Assembly (NCBI RefSeq): GCF_947494015.1
Contig: NZ_CANLTL010000010.1
Coordinates: 62,001-126,000, forward strand
From: an uncultured Cellulomonas sp.
GTDB taxonomy: Bacteria > Actinomycetota > Actinomycetes > Actinomycetales > Cellulomonadaceae
Reading direction: 5' to 3'
Length of the DNA: 64,000 bases
The first letter of the stretch is position 1, and each line of letters opens with the position of its first letter. The notes under the pieces are model-generated. The model had not been told where the DNA came from, did not search any database, and saw only the letters and a list, made by a program, of their open reading frames with translations. The position numbers and the translations under genes were made by a program. This document shows positions 49,052-58,586 of this stretch, one piece after another.

Positions 49052-51790
49052 GTGAGTGACAACCAGCCAGGCGCCGCGACACCGACCGACGACCAGCCCG
49101 CTGTCGACCCCACCGTCCGCCCGCGCCTGCTGCTCGTCGACGGCCACTCGATGGCGTTCCGGGCGTTCTTCGCGCTCCCGGTGGACAAGTTCTCCACGGT
49201 CAACGGCGAGCCGACGAACGCGGTCTACGGCTTCACCTCGATGCTCGCCAACCTGCTCCGCGACGAGGCGCCCACGCACGTCGCCGTCGCGTTCGACGCC
49301 GGGCGCTCGACCTTCCGGACCGAGCAGTACGCCGAGTACAAGGGCACGCGCGACGCGACGCCGGAGCCGTTCCGCGGTCAGGTCGCACTGATCCGCCAGG
49401 TGCTCGGTGCGATGCGGATCCCGGTCCTGGAGAAGGCGAACGTCGAGGCCGACGACATCCTGGCGACGCTGACCACCCAGGCGTTGGGCGCCGGGATGGA
49501 CGTCCTGATCAGCTCCGGCGACCGGGACATGTTCCAGCTCGTCACCGAGCACGTGACCGTCCTGTACCCGGTCCGGGGCGTGAGCGACCTGTGGCGGATG
49601 ACGCCCGAGGCGGTGACCGAGCGCTACGGGGTCGGCCCCGAGCGCTACTCCGACCTGGCCGCCCTGGTCGGGGAGTCGAGCGACAACCTGCCCGGCATCC
49701 CCGGGGTCGGGCCGAAGACGGCGGCGAAGTGGCTGACGACCTACGGCGACCTGGCGGGCGTCGTCGCGCACGTGGACCGGATCACCGGCAAGGCGGGCGC
49801 GTCGCTGCGGGACAACCTCGACCAGGTGCTGCTCAACCGCCGGCTGAACCGTTTGCTGACCGACGTCGAGCTGCCGCTGACCCCCCTGGACCTCACGGTC
49901 CAGCCGTGGGACCGCGACGCGATGCTCACGGTGTTCGACGCCCTCGAGTTCCGGGTGCTGCGCGAGCGGATGTTCGCGATGGTGATGGCCGAGCAGGCTC
50001 CGCCCGAGCCCGTCGAGGCCGGTGAGCTGACGCTGGAGACCCCCGCCGTCGGCGCGCTCGGCCCGTGGCTGGGGGCGCGCGCCGCGGGCCGCGTCGCCGT
50101 CGACGTCCGAGGCAAGGGCACGCCGTCCGGCGGTGACGCGTGGACCGTCGCGATCGTGGACGACGCCGGGGTCGGGACGGTCGTGGACCTGGCCGAAATC
50201 ACGCCCGAGGACGAGGCGGCGCTCGGCGCCTGGCTCTCCGACCCGCACGTCGAGCTGACCGTCCACGGCGCCAAGTCGGCGTGGCACGCCCTGGCCGCTC
50301 GCGGCCTGACGCTGGCCGGGGTGACGTTCGACGTCGAGCTGGCCGCGTACCTGTGCGAGCCGGACCGGCGCGGCTACGACCTGGCCGAGCTGACGTTCTC
50401 CTACCTGCGCCGCGAGCTGACCGCCGACGCCGCCGGGTCGGGCGACCAGGGGTCGCTCGACCTCGCGCTCGACGGCAGCGACGAGGTCCGGCGGGCCGCG
50501 GTGCGGGCCGCGGCCGTGGCGGACCTGACCGAGCTGCTCACCGATGAGCTCGACGCGCGCGGCGCCACCCGGCTGCTGGCCGACGTCGAGCTGCCGCTCG
50601 TCGACGTGCTCGGCCGGATGGAGCGGACCGGGATCGCGGCGGACACCGACCACCTCGCCGAGCTCGAGCGGTACTTCGGCGGGATCGTGGCCAGCGAGGC
50701 CGCCGACGCCTACGCGGCCATCGGCCGGGAGGTGAACCTCGGCTCGCCCAAGCAGTTGCAGGAGGTCCTGTTCGACCAGCTCGGCATGCCGAAGACGAAG
50801 AAGATCAAGTCCGGCTGGACGACCGACGCCGCCGCGCTGACGGACCTGTACGCCCGCACGGAGCACCCCTTCCTCCAGCACCTGCTGGCGCACCGCGACG
50901 CCATCCGGCTGCGGCAGACGGTCGAGGGCCTGCTGCGGTCGGTCGCCGACGACGGGCGGATCCACACCACCTTCATGCAGACGATCGCGGCCACCGGGCG
51001 GTTGTCGTCCACCGACCCGAACCTGCAGAACATCCCGATCCGCACCGAGGACGGTCGCCGGATCCGGCGGGTGTTCGTGGTGGGGTCGGGGTACGAGACG
51101 CTGCTGACCGCCGACTACAGCCAGATCGAGATGCGGATCATGGCGCACCTGTCCGGGGACGAGGCGCTGATCGAGGCGTTCCGCTCGGGCGAGGACCTGC
51201 ACCGCTACGTCGGGTCGCGGGTCTTCGGCGTCGCCACCCAGGACGTCACCAGTGAGATGCGCTCGAAGATCAAGGCGATGTCGTACGGCCTCGCCTACGG
51301 GCTGTCCTCCTTCGGGCTGTCCAAGCAGCTCGACATCGCGGTCGGCGAGGCCGCCGGGCTCATGGAGGACTACTTCTCCCGGTTCGGCGGGGTGCGCGAC
51401 TACCTGACGGGCGTGGTCGACGAGGCCCGCGCGACCGGGTACACGGCGACCATCCTGGGTCGGCGTCGCTACCTGCCGGACCTGACCAGCGACAACCGGC
51501 AGCGGCGCGACGTGGCGGAGCGGATGGCGCTCAACGCGCCCATCCAGGGCAGCGCGGCCGACCTGATCAAGGTCGCGATGCTCGGGGTCGACCGCGAGCT
51601 GACCCGTCGGGGACTGCGGTCCCGCCTGCTGCTGCAGGTGCACGACGAGCTCGTGCTCGAGGTGGCCACGGGGGAGCGCGACGAGGTCGAGGCGCTGGTG
51701 CGCGAGCAGATGGGCGCCGCGGCGGACCTCTCCGTGCCGCTCGACGTGTCGGTGGGCGCCGGGCACAGCTGGCACGAGGCCGGCCACTGA
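49052..51790 (+). CDS. polA: DNA polymerase I
   Basis: 912 aa. The 5'-3' exonuclease/FEN domain spans about 25-320 (LLLVDGHSMAFRAFFAL, AFDAGRSTFRTEQYAEYKGTR, SSGDRDMFQLV, GVGPKTAAKWL). The middle 3'-5' exonuclease-like domain (about 350-510) has VAVDVRG where proofreading enzymes have DxE, so proofreading is likely lost, as is usual in actinobacteria. The polymerase domain spans about 530-912: motif A TADYSQIEMRIMAHL, motif B KIKAMSYGLAYGLSSFG, motif C LQVHDELVLEV. It serves repair synthesis and Okazaki fragment processing. Confidence 0.96.
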   Translation: MSDNQPGAATPTDDQPAVDPTVRPRLLLVDGHSMAFRAFFALPVDKFSTVNGEPTNAVYGFTSMLANLLRDEAPTHVAVAFDAGRSTFRTEQYAEYKGTRDATPEPFRGQVALIRQVLGAMRIPVLEKANVEADDILATLTTQALGAGMDVLISSGDRDMFQLVTEHVTVLYPVRGVSDLWRMTPEAVTERYGVGPERYSDLAALVGESSDNLPGIPGVGPKTAAKWLTTYGDLAGVVAHVDRITGKAGASLRDNLDQVLLNRRLNRLLTDVELPLTPLDLTVQPWDRDAMLTVFDALEFRVLRERMFAMVMAEQAPPEPVEAGELTLETPAVGALGPWLGARAAGRVAVDVRGKGTPSGGDAWTVAIVDDAGVGTVVDLAEITPEDEAALGAWLSDPHVELTVHGAKSAWHALAARGLTLAGVTFDVELAAYLCEPDRRGYDLAELTFSYLRRELTADAAGSGDQGSLDLALDGSDEVRRAAVRAAAVADLTELLTDELDARGATRLLADVELPLVDVLGRMERTGIAADTDHLAELERYFGGIVASEAADAYAAIGREVNLGSPKQLQEVLFDQLGMPKTKKIKSGWTTDAAALTDLYARTEHPFLQHLLAHRDAIRLRQTVEGLLRSVADDGRIHTTFMQTIAATGRLSSTDPNLQNIPIRTEDGRRIRRVFVVGSGYETLLTADYSQIEMRIMAHLSGDEALIEAFRSGEDLHRYVGSRVFGVATQDVTSEMRSKIKAMSYGLAYGLSSFGLSKQLDIAVGEAAGLMEDYFSRFGGVRDYLTGVVDEARATGYTATILGRRRYLPDLTSDNRQRRDVAERMALNAPIQGSAADLIKVAMLGVDRELTRRGLRSRLLLQVHDELVLEVATGERDEVEALVREQMGAAADLSVPLDVSVGAGHSWHEAGH

Positions 51791-51943
51791 CCCACCCGGT
51801 CACGGGGGTGGTGTCGGCAGCGGGGTGGTGTCCGCAGCGGCGGATCCGCCAGCTCGGACGGCGTTTCGCCCGCACGGCGGCCGTGGCGTGCGCCACAGTG
51901 TGCGCGGTGGCAACGCGGCCACCTCTGGTGACCCGGAGGCTTC

Positions 51944-52282
51944 ATGTCCGAGCTGGCGCATCCGCCCGATGCGGAGACCGACTACGAGCGTGTGCAGCGC
52001 TCCCCGGAGTTCCAGGCGCTCCGGCGCCGGTTCAGGTCGTTCGTCTTCCCGATGACGGCCCTGTTCCTCGCCTGGTACCTGCTGTACGTGCTGCTCGCGG
52101 CGTACGCGCCGGAGTTCATGGGCACCCGGATCTCCGGGAACATCACGATCGGCCTGGTCATCGGCCTCGGGCAGTTCGTGTCGACGTTCGTCATCACGAT
52201 GGTGTACGCCCGCTGGGCGAACACCCACCAGGACCCCATCGCGGACGAGCTCCGCCAGCAGATCGAGGGGCGCGACCTGTGA
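51944..52282 (+). CDS. DUF485 membrane protein (ActP-associated)
   Basis: 112 aa with two transmembrane helices (about 35-58 and 72-95). RSPEFQALRRRFRSFVFPMTALFLAWYLLYVLLA is the DUF485 signature. DUF485 proteins (YjcH) are encoded with ActP and are thought to support the acetate symporter. ATG 51944 has GGAGG upstream. The stop overlaps the actP GTG start. Confidence 0.9.
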   Translation: MSELAHPPDAETDYERVQRSPEFQALRRRFRSFVFPMTALFLAWYLLYVLLAAYAPEFMGTRISGNITIGLVIGLGQFVSTFVITMVYARWANTHQDPIADELRQQIEGRDL

Positions 52283-53937
52283 GCCGCAACGGGGGGACGC
52301 TCCAGGCGGCCGCCGAGGCGACCGAGGTCGGCAACCCGGCCGTCAACATCGGGATCTTCGCGGCCTTCGTCGCGGTGACGCTCGTCATCGTCTTCCGGGC
52401 GTCGAAGAACAACCGGACCGCGGCCGACTACTACGCCGGTGGACGGTCCTTCACCGGTCCGCAGAACGGCACGGCGATCGCGGGGGACTACCTGTCGGCC
52501 GCGAGCTTCCTCGGGATCGCCGGCGCGATCGCCGTCAACGGCTACGACGGCTTCATGTACTCGATCGGGTTCCTCGTCGCGTGGCTGGTGGCTCTGCTGC
52601 TCGTCGCCGAGCTGCTGCGCAACACCGGCAAGTTCACGATGGCCGACGTGCTGTCCTTCCGGCTCAAGCAGCGTCCGGTGCGGATGGCGGCCGCACTGGC
52701 GACCCTCGCCGTCGTCTTCTTCTACCTGCTCGCCCAGATGGCCGGCGCCGGCGGCCTGGTGGCGCTGCTGCTCGGCATCTCCTCGGCGGCCGGGCAGAGC
52801 CTGGTGGTGGCGGTCGTCGGGGCGCTGATGATCCTGTACGTCCTCGTCGGCGGGATGAAGGGCACCACCTGGGTGCAGATCATCAAGGCGGTGCTGCTCA
52901 TCGCCGGAGCCGCCGTGATGACGGTGTGGGTGCTGGCGAAGTTCGGGTTCAACCTGTCCGACGTGATGCAGGGCGCCGTCGACCGCTTCGGCGAGGGCGG
53001 CGAGGCCCTGATCGAGCCGGGCAAGCAGTACGGGGCGAGCGCGCTGACCAAGCTCAACTTCCTGTCGCTGGCCCTGGCGCTCGTCCTCGGCACGGCGGGC
53101 CTGCCGCACGTGCTCATGCGCTTCTACACGGTGCCCACCGCCAAGGAGGCGCGCCGCTCGGTGGTCTGGGCCATCTGGCTCATCGGGATCTTCTACCTGT
53201 TCACCCTGGTGCTCGGGTACGGCGCCGGAGCGCTGGTCGGCGCGGACACGATCCTCGCCGCCCCGGGCGGGGTGAACTCGGCAGCTCCGCTGCTGGCGTT
53301 CGCCCTCGGCGGGGAGATCCTGCTCGGGATCATCGCGGCCGTGGCGTTCGCGACGATCCTCGCGGTCGTCGCCGGGCTGACCATCACGGCAGCGGCCTCG
53401 TTCGCGCACGACATCTACGCGTCCGTCCTCAAGCACGGGGAGGTCAACCCCGACGGCGAGGTGCGGGTCGCCCGCATCACGGTCGTGGTCATCGGGATCC
53501 TGGCCATCGTGGGCGGGATCTTCGCCCAGGGGCAGAACATCGCCTTCCTGGTCGCGCTCGCGTTCGCCGTCGCGGCCAGCGCCAACCTGCCGACGATCCT
53601 CTACTCGCTGTTCTGGAAGAAGTTCAACACCACCGGGGCGCTGTGGAGCATGTACGGCGGGCTGATCTCCTGCATCGTGCTCATCGCGCTGTCGCCGGTG
53701 GTGTCCGGCAAGGTCGGCCCCGACGGAGCGAGCCTGTCCATGATCAAGGACACCTCGGTCGACTTCTCGGTGTTCCCGCTCGAGAACCCCGGGATCGTCT
53801 CGATCCCGCTCGCGTTCCTGCTCGGGTGGATCGGCACGCAGCTGGGCCGTAGGGACGAGTCGCCGGAGAAGTTCGCCGAGATGGAGGTCCGCTCCTTGAC
53901 CGGCGCCGGCTCGGAGAAGGCGGTCCTGCACCACTGA
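52279..53937 (+). CDS. actP: Cation/acetate symporter
   Basis: 552 aa, solute:sodium symporter family with 13-14 helices. Motifs: NRTAADYYAGGRSFTGPQNGTAIAGDYLSAASFLGIAG, GKFTMADVLSFRL, GLPHVLMRFYTVPTAKEARRSVVWA and ITAAASFAHDIYASVL, typical of ActP/MctC. It imports acetate, and perhaps other short monocarboxylates, with Na+ or H+. GTG 52279 overlaps the DUF485 stop (GTGA). Confidence 0.93.
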   Translation: MSRNGGTLQAAAEATEVGNPAVNIGIFAAFVAVTLVIVFRASKNNRTAADYYAGGRSFTGPQNGTAIAGDYLSAASFLGIAGAIAVNGYDGFMYSIGFLVAWLVALLLVAELLRNTGKFTMADVLSFRLKQRPVRMAAALATLAVVFFYLLAQMAGAGGLVALLLGISSAAGQSLVVAVVGALMILYVLVGGMKGTTWVQIIKAVLLIAGAAVMTVWVLAKFGFNLSDVMQGAVDRFGEGGEALIEPGKQYGASALTKLNFLSLALALVLGTAGLPHVLMRFYTVPTAKEARRSVVWAIWLIGIFYLFTLVLGYGAGALVGADTILAAPGGVNSAAPLLAFALGGEILLGIIAAVAFATILAVVAGLTITAAASFAHDIYASVLKHGEVNPDGEVRVARITVVVIGILAIVGGIFAQGQNIAFLVALAFAVAASANLPTILYSLFWKKFNTTGALWSMYGGLISCIVLIALSPVVSGKVGPDGASLSMIKDTSVDFSVFPLENPGIVSIPLAFLLGWIGTQLGRRDESPEKFAEMEVRSLTGAGSEKAVLHH

Positions 53938-53976
53938 CCCCGGTCCACCGAGCCCGGTCCGAGCAGCGGCACCCGA

Positions 53977-54014
53977 CGGCGCCCGCGTCCGCCACCCGGC
54001 GGGCGCGGGCGCCG
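53977..54014. terminator. Bidirectional terminator between actP and the methyltransferase
   Basis: An 11-bp perfect outer stem (53977-53987 with 54004-54014) encloses a second 5-bp stem (53989-53993 with 53998-54002). Confidence 0.7.
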
Positions 54015-54038
54015 CCGCGTCGTGACGGTCCCCGCTGG

Positions 54039-54845
54039 CTACGGCAGCCGGGTGCAGAAGATGGCCGTGCCGGGCAGCCGGCTGCCGCGCACCGGACCCC
54101 AACCACCCCACGTGCGGGTGTGCCCCGCGGGCCACGGCGGCTCGACCAGCCGCTCGAGCACGAAGCCGGCCCCGACCACGTCGGCGACGTGGTCACCCAC
54201 CGTGCGGTGGTACTCGGCGTACACGACGGCGCCCGTGTCGTCGGTCTCCACGTACGGCCGCCGGTCGAAGTAGGACCGGATCGCGGTCAGGCCGTGCTCG
54301 GACGGGTCGTCCGGGAACGCCCACCGGATCGGGTGCGTCACGGCGAAGACCCACCGACCGCCCGGCCGCAGGACGCGGGCCACCTCCGCGTGCACGCGGG
54401 CCGTGTCTGGCACGAAGGGCAGCGCCCCGAATGCGGTGAACACGACGTCGAAGGAGCGGTCGGCGAACGGCAGCGCCCGGGCGTCGGCCTGCACGGCCGG
54501 TGCCACCACGCCGGTGCGGGCGTCCAGGGTCCGTCCCGACCGGAGCATCCCCGCGGACACGTCGGTCGCCACGGCCCGCACCCCCTGCGAGCGCAGCCAC
54601 CGCGTGCACTGCCCCGCGCCCGCACCCACCTCCAGCACGTCGCGCGACGGGACGTCGCCGAGCAGCCGGACATCGGCCTCGCGCAGCCCCTCGGGGCACC
54701 ACCGGAAGTCCGCCGGCCCGAGGAAGTCGCCGTGCTCGGTCAGGTACTCCTGGGCGTTCGCGTCCCACCAGCCCCGGCCGGCGCCGCCGCCGACGTCGTC
54801 GGGCACGTCGCGGAAGCCGGCCGAACCCAGGCGGTGGTGCGTCAT
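54039..54845 (-). CDS. Class I SAM-dependent methyltransferase
   Basis: 268 aa. Motif I VLEVGAGAGQCTRWLRSQG, motif II VATDVSAGMLRSG, motif IV FDVVFTAFGALPFV, post-motif VARVLRPGGRWVFAVTHPIRWAFPDD: a Methyltransf_11 enzyme of a type common in actinobacteria. Substrate unknown. ATG 54845 is preferred; CAAACT lies six bases upstream on the minus strand, a weak leaderless -10. A GTG at 54872 with AGGTCAC nearby would add nine residues. Confidence 0.83.
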   Translation of the reverse strand: MTHHRLGSAGFRDVPDDVGGGAGRGWWDANAQEYLTEHGDFLGPADFRWCPEGLREADVRLLGDVPSRDVLEVGAGAGQCTRWLRSQGVRAVATDVSAGMLRSGRTLDARTGVVAPAVQADARALPFADRSFDVVFTAFGALPFVPDTARVHAEVARVLRPGGRWVFAVTHPIRWAFPDDPSEHGLTAIRSYFDRRPYVETDDTGAVVYAEYHRTVGDHVADVVGAGFVLERLVEPPWPAGHTRTWGGWGPVRGSRLPGTAIFCTRLP

Positions 54846-54947
54846 GCGCCCAGTTTGTCGCGTGACGGCCACGTGACCTGAATGGTCTAACCTCGGCTCT
54901 CTGCTGCAGGTCAGCGGTCCCAGGCGCGTCTATGGAGGGTGATCCCT

Positions 54948-56609
54948 GTGAGGAATTGGCTGAAGGTCGGTGGCGCGGGCGTCGCGATGGCGCTGGCGCT
55001 CACCGCGTGCGCCGCGAGCGATCGTGACACGGCGGAGGGCTCGGACAGCACGACGGCGTCCAGCGACGACATGCGGGACACGTTCATCTTCGCCGCCTCG
55101 GCCGACCCCGCCGGCCTCGACCCGGCGTTCGTCAACGACGGCGAGTCCTTCCGGGTGGCGCGCCAGATCTTCGAGGGCCTGGTCGGGACGGTGCCCGGCA
55201 CCGCCGACCCGGCACCGCTGCTCGCCGAGGACTGGGAGGTCAGCGACGACGGCCTGACCTACACGTTCGACCTCAAGGAGGGCGTGACGTTCCACGACGG
55301 GACGCCCTTCAACGGTGAGGCCGTGTGCTTCAACTTCGACCGGTGGAACAACTTCACCGGCATCCTGCAGTCCGAGAGCCTGTCCTACTACTGGGGCAAG
55401 GTGAACGGCGGCTTCGCCGACACCGAGGGCGGCAAGTACGAGAGCTGCGAGGCCCCGGACGAGAGCACGGCCGTCATCACCCTGGCGAGCCCGCTGCCGG
55501 AGTTCATCTCCGCACTGTCGCTGCCGGCCTTCTCGATCCAGTCCCCGACGGCGCTGCAGGAGTACAGCGCCGACGAGGTGGGCGGCGACGAGGCCTCGCC
55601 CGTGCTCTCGGAGTACGCGACCGGGCACCCGACCGGGACCGGTCCGTACGTGTTCGACTCGTGGACGCGCGACCAGGAGGTCGTGCTCACCGCCAACGAG
55701 GACTACTGGGGCGACCAGGGGCAGATCCGCCGCGTGGTGTTCCCGGTCATCTCCGACGCCACCGCCCGCCGTCAGGCGCTGCAGGCCGGCGACATCGACG
55801 GCTACGACCTCGTCGCGCCGGCCGACGTCGCGAGCCTGGAGCAGGACGGGTTCCAGATCGTGAACCGGGCACCGTTCAACGTGCTCTACCTCGGGATGAA
55901 CCAGGCGAACCCCCAGCTGGCCGACCCGCGGGTGCGGCAGGCGATCGCGCACGCGATCAACAAGGAGGCGCTGGTCGCGCAGACCCTGCCGGAGGGGACC
56001 GAGGTCGCGACCAACTTCGTCCCGCCGACGGTCGAGGGCTGGAGCGACGACGTCGCGACCTACGACTACGACCCCGAGCGTGCCCGTCAGCTGCTCGCGG
56101 AGGCCGGTGCGTCCGACCTGACCATCGACTTCAACTACCCGACCAACGTGTCGCGCCCGTACATGCCCACGCCGGAGCAGACCTACCAGGCCATCGCCGC
56201 GGACCTCACGGAGGTCGGCATCACGGTGAACCCGGTGCCCGAGCCGTGGTCCCCGGAGTACCTCGACCGCATCCAGGGCGGCGCCGAGCACGGCCTGCAC
56301 CTGCTCGGGTGGACCGGTGACTACAACGACACCTACAACTTCATCGGCGTCTTCTTCGGCCAGCCGTCCAACGAGTGGGGCTTCACCGACCCCGAGCTGT
56401 TCCAGGCCATCGGCGACGCGCGGTACCAGGCCAGCAAGGAGGAGCAGGTCGCCGCGTACGAGGCCGCCAACGAGGCGATCATGGAGCGGCTGCCCGGCGT
56501 GCCGCTCGCGCACCCGGTGCCCTCGCTGGCCTTCGCCCCGGAGGTCGAGGGCTACCCCGCCTCGCCGGTCCAGGACGAGGTCTACAACGTCATCACCATC
56601 AACGGCTGA
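54948..56609 (+). CDS. Peptide ABC importer substrate-binding lipoprotein
   Basis: 553 aa, SBP_bac_5 family. Lipobox LALTAC, then AASADPAGLDPAFVNDGESFRVARQIFEGL, YTFDLKEGVTFHDGTPFNGEAV, YATGHPTGTGPYVFDSW, and LGMNQANPQLADPRVRQAIAHAINKEALV. It binds di- or oligopeptides, or related ligands, for the permeases that follow. GTG 54948 has GGAGGG upstream; GTG 54939 overlaps that SD. First gene of a four-gene operon. Confidence 0.92.
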   Translation: MRNWLKVGGAGVAMALALTACAASDRDTAEGSDSTTASSDDMRDTFIFAASADPAGLDPAFVNDGESFRVARQIFEGLVGTVPGTADPAPLLAEDWEVSDDGLTYTFDLKEGVTFHDGTPFNGEAVCFNFDRWNNFTGILQSESLSYYWGKVNGGFADTEGGKYESCEAPDESTAVITLASPLPEFISALSLPAFSIQSPTALQEYSADEVGGDEASPVLSEYATGHPTGTGPYVFDSWTRDQEVVLTANEDYWGDQGQIRRVVFPVISDATARRQALQAGDIDGYDLVAPADVASLEQDGFQIVNRAPFNVLYLGMNQANPQLADPRVRQAIAHAINKEALVAQTLPEGTEVATNFVPPTVEGWSDDVATYDYDPERARQLLAEAGASDLTIDFNYPTNVSRPYMPTPEQTYQAIAADLTEVGITVNPVPEPWSPEYLDRIQGGAEHGLHLLGWTGDYNDTYNFIGVFFGQPSNEWGFTDPELFQAIGDARYQASKEEQVAAYEAANEAIMERLPGVPLAHPVPSLAFAPEVEGYPASPVQDEVYNVITING

Positions 56610-56636
56610 CCGACGGCTGAGGAGTAGCACCGTTCG

Positions 56637-57641
56637 ATGGCCCGACTCGTCCTGCAGCGCCTCGCGCTGCTGATCCCGACCCTGCTCGGACTGTCGATCC
56701 TGCTGTTCCTGTGGGTGCGCGCGCTCCCGGGAGGGCCGGCCACGGCCCTCCTGGGGGAGCGCGCGACCCCGGAGGCGGTCGCCAACATCAACCGTCTCTA
56801 CGGGTTCGACAAGCCGCTGCTCGAGCAGTACCTCACCTGGCTCGGCCAGCTCGTGACCGGCAACTTCGGCGTCTCCACCCGGACCGGGGTGCCGGTGCTC
56901 GAGGAGTTCCTCGGCCGCTTCCCGGCCACCATCGAGCTCACGGTCGTCGCCCTGGTCATCGCGGTCGGCGTCGGCATCCCGCTGGGGTACCTCGCCGCCC
57001 GCCACCAGGGCCGTGCGCTGGACCACACCACCGTGGTGGCCTCGCTGCTCGGGGTCACCATCCCGGTCTTCTTCCTCGCGTTCCTGCTCAAGTACGCGTT
57101 CGCGGTGGAGCTCGGGTGGTTCCCGTCCGCGGGCCGCCAGGACCCGACCATCGTCGCGACCCACCCCACCGGCTTCTACGTGCTGGACGGTCTGCTCACC
57201 CGCGAGTGGGACGCGTCCTGGGACGCCCTCAAGCACCTGTTCCTGCCCGCGCTGGCCCTCGGGTCGATCCCGCTGGCGATCATCGCCCGCATCACCCGGG
57301 CGTCGGTCATCGAGGTGCAGGGAGCCGACTACGTGCGCACGGCGCGCGCCAAGGGCCTGCGCCCGCCGCGGCTGCGGCGACGGGTCGTGCTGCGCAACGC
57401 CATGCTCCCCGTGGCCACCACGATCGGTCTGCAGGTCGGCCTGCTGCTGTCCGGGGCGGTGCTGACCGAGACGGTGTTCGCCTTCAACGGCATCGGCAGC
57501 TTCCTGGCCGAGGCCATCTTCAGCCTCGACTACGCCGTCCTGCAGGGCTTCATCCTGTTCGTCGCCGTCGTCTACGCGCTGGCCAACCTGGCGGTCGACG
57601 TCTCCTACGGCCTCATCGACCCGAGGATGCGAGTGCGATGA
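56637..57641 (+). CDS. Peptide ABC importer permease (DppB-like)
   Basis: 334 aa with six helices. Binding-protein-dependent permease layout: N-terminal LVLQRLALLIPTLLGLSILLFLWVRALPG, LYGFDKPLLEQYLTWLGQLVTGNFG, and the EAA loop VQGADYVRTARAKGLRPPRLRRR that docks to the ATPase. Ends with the typical YGLIDPRMRVR. It follows the binding-protein gene by 27 bases, and its stop overlaps the next start (ATGA). Confidence 0.92.
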   Translation: MARLVLQRLALLIPTLLGLSILLFLWVRALPGGPATALLGERATPEAVANINRLYGFDKPLLEQYLTWLGQLVTGNFGVSTRTGVPVLEEFLGRFPATIELTVVALVIAVGVGIPLGYLAARHQGRALDHTTVVASLLGVTIPVFFLAFLLKYAFAVELGWFPSAGRQDPTIVATHPTGFYVLDGLLTREWDASWDALKHLFLPALALGSIPLAIIARITRASVIEVQGADYVRTARAKGLRPPRLRRRVVLRNAMLPVATTIGLQVGLLLSGAVLTETVFAFNGIGSFLAEAIFSLDYAVLQGFILFVAVVYALANLAVDVSYGLIDPRMRVR

Positions 57642-58582
57642 CCACCGACCCCACCGCCCAGACCATCGTCGGCGCGACGGCCGGCCCGCCGGACCACGAC
57701 CCGGCCGGGGACGACGCCGGCGCGAGCATCTGGCGGGTCGCCGCGCGCCGCCTGCGCCGCAACCCCGGCGCGATCATCGGCGCCGTCATCGTGCTGGTCT
57801 TCCTCGCCGTGGCGCTGCTCGCGCCGGTGCTGGCCCAGTACGACCCGCAGGCGCTGCCCGGGCGCACCGAGATCCGGCCGACGTTCATCCCCGGGCCGTC
57901 CGACGCCTACCCGCTGGGCCTGGACCGCTACGGCGGCGACCTGCTCAGCAAGCTGATCTGGGGCGCGCGTGCGTCGCTGCTGATCGGGGTGCTGTCGACC
58001 CTGCTCGGGCTGGCCGGCGGCGCGCTGCTCGGGCTGCTGGCGGGCGCGTTCGGCGGCTGGGTGGACACCGTGACGATGCGGCTGGTGGACCTCATGCTGT
58101 CCGTGCCGTCGCTGCTGCTCGCGGTGTCGATCGCCGCGGTGATCGGCCAGTCACCCAACGCGGTGGTCATCGCGATCGGCGTGGTGCAGGTGCCGATCTT
58201 CGCTCGGCTGCTGCGCGGGTCGATGCTCGCCCAGCGCGACCAGGACTACGTTCTCGCGGCCACCTCGCTCGGCCTGAGCCGGCGGACCGTCGTGATGAGC
58301 CACATCGTGCCCAACAGCGTCGGCCCCGTGATCGTGCAGGCGACCCTCATGCTGGCGACCGCGGTGATCGAGGCCGCGGCGCTGTCGTTCCTCGGTCTCG
58401 GCGGCGGCTCGCCGATCACCGCCGAGTGGGGACGCATGCTGACCGCCGCGCAGAACGAGCTCGAGGTGGCGCCGCGGCTGGCGCTGTGGCCGGGCGCCTG
58501 CATCGCGATCACCGCCCTGGGCTTCACCCTGTTCGGCGAGGCGCTGCGTGAGGCGCTCGACCCCAAGACGAGGAAGAGGTGA
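57638..58582 (+). CDS. Peptide ABC importer permease (DppC-like)
   Basis: 314 aa. Cytoplasmic N terminus, then WRVAARRLRRNPGAIIGAVIVLVF, PLGLDRYGGDLLSKLIWGARASLLIGVLSTLLG, and EAA loop LAQRDQDYVLAATSLGLSRRTVVMSHIVPN. ATG 57638 overlaps the DppB-like stop. Confidence 0.92.
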   Translation: MTTDPTAQTIVGATAGPPDHDPAGDDAGASIWRVAARRLRRNPGAIIGAVIVLVFLAVALLAPVLAQYDPQALPGRTEIRPTFIPGPSDAYPLGLDRYGGDLLSKLIWGARASLLIGVLSTLLGLAGGALLGLLAGAFGGWVDTVTMRLVDLMLSVPSLLLAVSIAAVIGQSPNAVVIAIGVVQVPIFARLLRGSMLAQRDQDYVLAATSLGLSRRTVVMSHIVPNSVGPVIVQATLMLATAVIEAAALSFLGLGGGSPITAEWGRMLTAAQNELEVAPRLALWPGACIAITALGFTLFGEALREALDPKTRKR

Positions 58583-58586
58583 GCCG